A stretch of DNA of 64,000 nt from Pedobacter aquae. GTDB lineage: Bacteria; Bacteroidota; Bacteroidia; Sphingobacteriales; Sphingobacteriaceae. Numbering within the stretch: position 1 is the first letter of the stretch; the number at the start of each line of letters is the position of its first letter. The position numbers and the translations under genes are program-made. The stretch lies in the NCBI RefSeq assembly GCF_008195825.1, contig NZ_CP043329.1, forward strand, positions 1,240,001 to 1,304,000. Direction: 5' to 3'. Under the pieces are notes generated by a model. The model was not told where the DNA came from, did no database searches, and saw nothing but the letters and a program-made list of their open reading frames with translations. This document shows, in pieces, positions 61,164-64,000 of this stretch.

Positions 61164-62200
61164 CACTCTTCTATACCGTTTTTCACACTATAAACTTCCT
61201 TATCAGGATATTGGTCTTTAATAAGTTTTACTGCTATTTTACTTTTATTACCATAATTACAGCAGCAAACAATTTTATCCTCTCCTGCTAATACATGCAA
61301 TTGCTGAGGTAAAAGATTTAAAGGAATATTGGTACCTCCTTTATTAAAATCTTCAAACTCCCACTCCTCTCTTATGTCTAATAAATAATAATTCCCTAGT
61401 TGATCTAAATCGTTAAATTCAATTTCTGTAGCCACGTTTTTATCTATTTTTAATGGTCTTTTTTTTATTTTTGGTTTAGGTTGTGCAAGTTGATAAATCT
61501 TAAAATCATTCTCTAAAGTATCATAAACCAACAATTTACCCAATAAAGTTTCACCAATATCGCAAATAAACTTGATAGCTTCATTAGCCATGATCAAACC
61601 TATTAAACCCGGTAGAATTCCTAAAACACCAATTTCGGCACAATTGGGTACTGTACTTTCATCTGGAGCTTCTGGGTAAACATCACGATAAGTATTTGCA
61701 GTTTCGGGATGAAAAATAGCAACCTGACCTTCGAATTTAAAAATAGAACCAAATACCCATGGTTTCTTTAAGCTAACACAAACATCATTAACCAAATACC
61801 TAGTTTTAAAATTGTCAGAACCATCAATTATTAAATCATAGTTTTGGATAATTTCTGAAGCATTTTCATCACTTAACTTAAAGGAATAAGAATCAGTATT
61901 AACTAAAGGATTTAACAAAGACAATTTTTCTTTGGCAACTAAAGCTTTGTTTTTACCAATATCTAAATGGTTATATAAAATTTGACGATGGAGATTACTT
62001 TCATCAACCAGATCATGGTCAATAACACCAATATGTCCTACTCCTGCCGCAGCCAGATATTGTAAAACCGGGCAACCTAAACCTCCAGCACCAACCATTA
62101 AAACTTTGGCATTTTTAAGTTTATTCTGGCCAGATAAACCTAGCTCAGGTAAAATGAGTTGTCTGTTATATCTTATCTTTTCTGCCTCGTTTAAGTCCAT
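61160..62200 (-). CDS. ThiF/MoeB-family adenylyltransferase with C-terminal rhodanese domain
   Basis: 346 residues. The E1-like domain has VLMVGAGGLGCPVLQYLAAA (ATP loop), ESNLHRQILY, IDGSDNFKTRYLVND and VPNCAEIGVLG (Cys near zinc site). The rhodanese domain (about 255-346) carries YLLDIREEWEF and the active-site-like CCCNYGNKSKIAV. It activates the C-terminus of ThiS or MoaD for sulfur transfer. Position behind thiH-thiG favours thiamine. It overlaps convergent GT2 by four bases. Confidence 0.92.
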   Translation of the reverse strand: MDLNEAEKIRYNRQLILPELGLSGQNKLKNAKVLMVGAGGLGCPVLQYLAAAGVGHIGVIDHDLVDESNLHRQILYNHLDIGKNKALVAKEKLSLLNPLVNTDSYSFKLSDENASEIIQNYDLIIDGSDNFKTRYLVNDVCVSLKKPWVFGSIFKFEGQVAIFHPETANTYRDVYPEAPDESTVPNCAEIGVLGILPGLIGLIMANEAIKFICDIGETLLGKLLVYDTLENDFKIYQLAQPKPKIKKRPLKIDKNVATEIEFNDLDQLGNYYLLDIREEWEFEDFNKGGTNIPLNLLPQQLHVLAGEDKIVCCCNYGNKSKIAVKLIKDQYPDKEVYSVKNGIEEC

Positions 62201-62226
62201 CTTATCATATTTAAAAGCTCAGCAAT

Positions 62227-63336
62227 TTACAAAACTTGATCCCAATCTTTCCAAACAACCTCATATCCGCTGTTTTTTATCATTTGGGCAATTTCTTGCG
62301 GACTGCGTTCATCGCTGATTTCAAACTGTTCTAAAGATTCTGGCGCTACGGTATAGCCGCCTGGGTTGGTTTTACTTCCGGCACTTATAGAGGTAATTCC
62401 CATTTTAATGATATGATTTCTAAAAGAAGTTGATTCTCTGGTAGATATAGATAGCTCTACTTCCTCATTAAAAATCCTGTAAGCACAAATTAATTGGGCC
62501 AATTCTCTATCATTCATGGCTACTTTTGGTTCTAAACCACCGCTAAAAGGTCTCAATCGCGGAAACGATAAGCTGTATTTTGTTTGCCAATAGGTTTTTT
62601 CTAGATATTGCAAATGCAAGGCTGTAAAAAAGCAATCTGTACGCCAATCTTCCAAGCCAATTAAAACACCTAAACCCATTTTATGGATTCCGGCTCTTCC
62701 CAACCTATCAGGTGTTGCTAAACGATATTCAAAATTTGATTTTTTCCCTTTCGGGTGATGTTTTTTATAATCCTCCTGATGATAAGTTTCTTGATAAACC
62801 AAAACAGTATTTAAGCCTAGCGGGATTAAAGCTTCATAATCTTCTTGGTCTAAAGGCTGTACTTCCATAGATATGTGTGAGAAATGAGGTCTTATTAAAT
62901 CTAAAACCTTTTTAAAATAATCTACATGTACCGTTTGGTTGGCTTCGCCTGTAACCAGCAAAACATGGTCGTATCCCATATTTTTGATAACACTCACCTC
63001 CTGCATAATCTCTATGGGGCTTAGCGTTTTCCTTTTGATTTTATTATCGAGGCTAAAACCACAATAAGTGCAAATGTTATTACACTCGTTAGATAAATAA
63101 AGTGGAATATACATTTGCAGGGTCTTACCAAAGCGCTTTTGCGTAAGCTGATGACTTAATTGTGCCATAGGCTCTAAATAAGCCGATGCTGCTGGCGAAA
63201 CCAAGGCTTTAAAGTCTTCTAAACCTCTTTTCGGGTTGTGCAAAGCCTCTTCAACATCAATATGGTTTTTATTGTAGATAGATGCTTTAACATCATCCCA
63301 ATGGTATTGCTTAAATATTTCTAAAAACTCAGACAT
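62227..63336 (-). CDS. thiH: 2-iminoacetate synthase
   Basis: 369 residues. A radical SAM enzyme that cleaves tyrosine to give dehydroglycine for the thiazole ring. The cluster motif is [12 protein letters not shown] (Cx3Cx2C), with [22 protein letters not shown] after it, and [11 protein letters not shown] and [18 protein letters not shown] in the later barrel. Overlaps thiG by 8 bases and precedes the ThiF/MoeB-type gene by 26 bases. Confidence 0.96.
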   Translation of the reverse strand: MSEFLEIFKQYHWDDVKASIYNKNHIDVEEALHNPKRGLEDFKALVSPAASAYLEPMAQLSHQLTQKRFGKTLQMYIPLYLSNECNNICTYCGFSLDNKIKRKTLSPIEIMQEVSVIKNMGYDHVLLVTGEANQTVHVDYFKKVLDLIRPHFSHISMEVQPLDQEDYEALIPLGLNTVLVYQETYHQEDYKKHHPKGKKSNFEYRLATPDRLGRAGIHKMGLGVLIGLEDWRTDCFFTALHLQYLEKTYWQTKYSLSFPRLRPFSGGLEPKVAMNDRELAQLICAYRIFNEEVELSISTRESTSFRNHIIKMGITSISAGSKTNPGGYTVAPESLEQFEISDERSPQEIAQMIKNSGYEVVWKDWDQVL

Positions 63337-64000
63337 CTAAAAAAGAAGTTAATGGACTACTTGCAACCGCATGGTTTACTGTTTTTGCTAATTTAGCTTC
63401 GTAGGCTTTTCTACCTGCTTCAACAGCCATTTTAAAAGCTATAGCCATCTCTACAGGGTTGCCAGCAACAGCAATAGCGGTGTTTACCAAAACAGCATCG
63501 GCACCTATCTCCATGGCTTTTGCTGCATCTGATGGCGCACCAATGCCGGCATCAATAACTACAGGGACTTTACTTTGCGAGATGATAATCTCCAAAAAAT
63601 CAATAGTTTTTAGGCCTTTATTACTACCAATTGGCGAGCCTAAAGGCATTACGGCTGCTGTACCTGCATCTTCTAAGCGCTTACACAATACTGGGTCGGC
63701 ATGTATGTAAGGCAATACAATGAAACCCAACTTTGCTAATTCTTCTGTAGCCAATAAAGTTTCTATAGGGTCTGGCATGAGATATTTTGGATCAGGATGT
63801 ATTTCTAATTTAACCCAATTGGTTTCTAATGCTTCACGAGCCAGTTGTGCTGCATAAACCGCTTCTTTAGCATTTCTAACACCCGATGTATTGGGTAATA
63901 AATTTAAATGTGAATGATTTAAATGCTGAAGAATATCGTCTTCTTTATGCTGTAAATCAACACGTTTTAAGGCTACCGTTACCAATTCTGACTCGGATGC
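63329..64000 (-). CDS. thiG: Thiazole synthase, N-terminus outside window
   Basis: 224 codons are in the window and the frame is open to the right edge, reading [16 protein letters not shown] at its start; a TTG at 63985 is internal. About 30 residues are missing. It forms the thiazole phosphate of thiamine. The Schiff-base lysine is in [17 protein letters not shown], with [11 protein letters not shown] and [20 protein letters not shown] from the TIM barrel. Overlaps thiH by 8 bases; earlier thi genes should lie to the right. Confidence 0.96.
   Translation of the reverse strand, partial: ASESELVTVALKRVDLQHKEDDILQHLNHSHLNLLPNTSGVRNAKEAVYAAQLAREALETNWVKLEIHPDPKYLMPDPIETLLATEELAKLGFIVLPYIHADPVLCKRLEDAGTAAVMPLGSPIGSNKGLKTIDFLEIIISQSKVPVVIDAGIGAPSDAAKAMEIGADAVLVNTAIAVAGNPVEMAIAFKMAVEAGRKAYEAKLAKTVNHAVASSPLTSFLDV

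Overview
The window is AT-rich chromosomal DNA from a member of the Bacteroidetes, most likely Sphingobacteriales and Pedobacter-like. The evidence is a fused MurF-alanine racemase gene, TonB-dependent receptors with carboxypeptidase-like N-termini, several promoters matching the Bacteroidetes -7 element TAnnTTTG, scarce Shine-Dalgarno sequences, and a bacteria-type RNase P RNA behind such a promoter. No phage, transposon or CRISPR array is visible. Gene order looks like ordinary core chromosome with one large exopolysaccharide island.

Layout. 1-19.8 kb is mostly housekeeping: CorA (partial), a WbqC-like protein, a lipid A-type acyltransferase and glycosyltransferase, AroQ, XerD, PrmC, a histidine kinase, RibD, a DMT exporter, a YigZ/IMPACT protein, a conserved protein of unknown function, Hsp20, two hotdog thioesterases, a GlcD-type oxidase, FolB, a glutaryl-CoA-dehydrogenase-like enzyme, LysA-LysC and a phosphohexomutase. 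19.8-22.2 kb holds a SatD-like regulator candidate with a striking array of upstream operator-like repeats, a DUF3307 membrane protein, a pterin dehydratase and a secreted protein. 22.2-28.1 kb is a metal-related cluster: a small Cys-rich protein, a TonB receptor, a PepSY membrane protein, a lipoprotein, SCO1 and cytochrome c. 28.1-43.9 kb has rnpB, a sigma-54 activator, LepA, FolD, a PIN toxin-antitoxin pair, DUF502, MurF-Alr, RecX, a Gly-Leu-Gly-Leu tRNA array, a secreted nuclease, PyrG and YidC.

44.2-61.2 kb is an exopolysaccharide locus. It has a stand-alone receiver protein, an initiating sugar transferase with an extra N-terminal receiver-like region, a TolC-like protein, a Wzc-type chain-length protein, several glycosyltransferases, a Wzy-type polymerase, two acyltransferases, a GT14 enzyme and a flippase. 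Embedded in it on the opposite strand is a complete RsbU-RsbV-RsbW-like partner-switching set without an adjacent sigma factor. This is the most interesting regulatory unit in the window. 61.2-64 kb is a thiamine thiazole operon (thiG-thiH-thiF/moeB, minus strand) running off the window end.

A global caution: five genes (murF-alr twice, pyrG, the wzc-like gene and a GT2 gene) are each broken by what looks like loss of one base in an A or T run. pyrG and murF-alr are normally indispensable, so these are most simply sequencing errors. Two of the sites nevertheless coincide with X_XXY_YYZ slippery heptamers.
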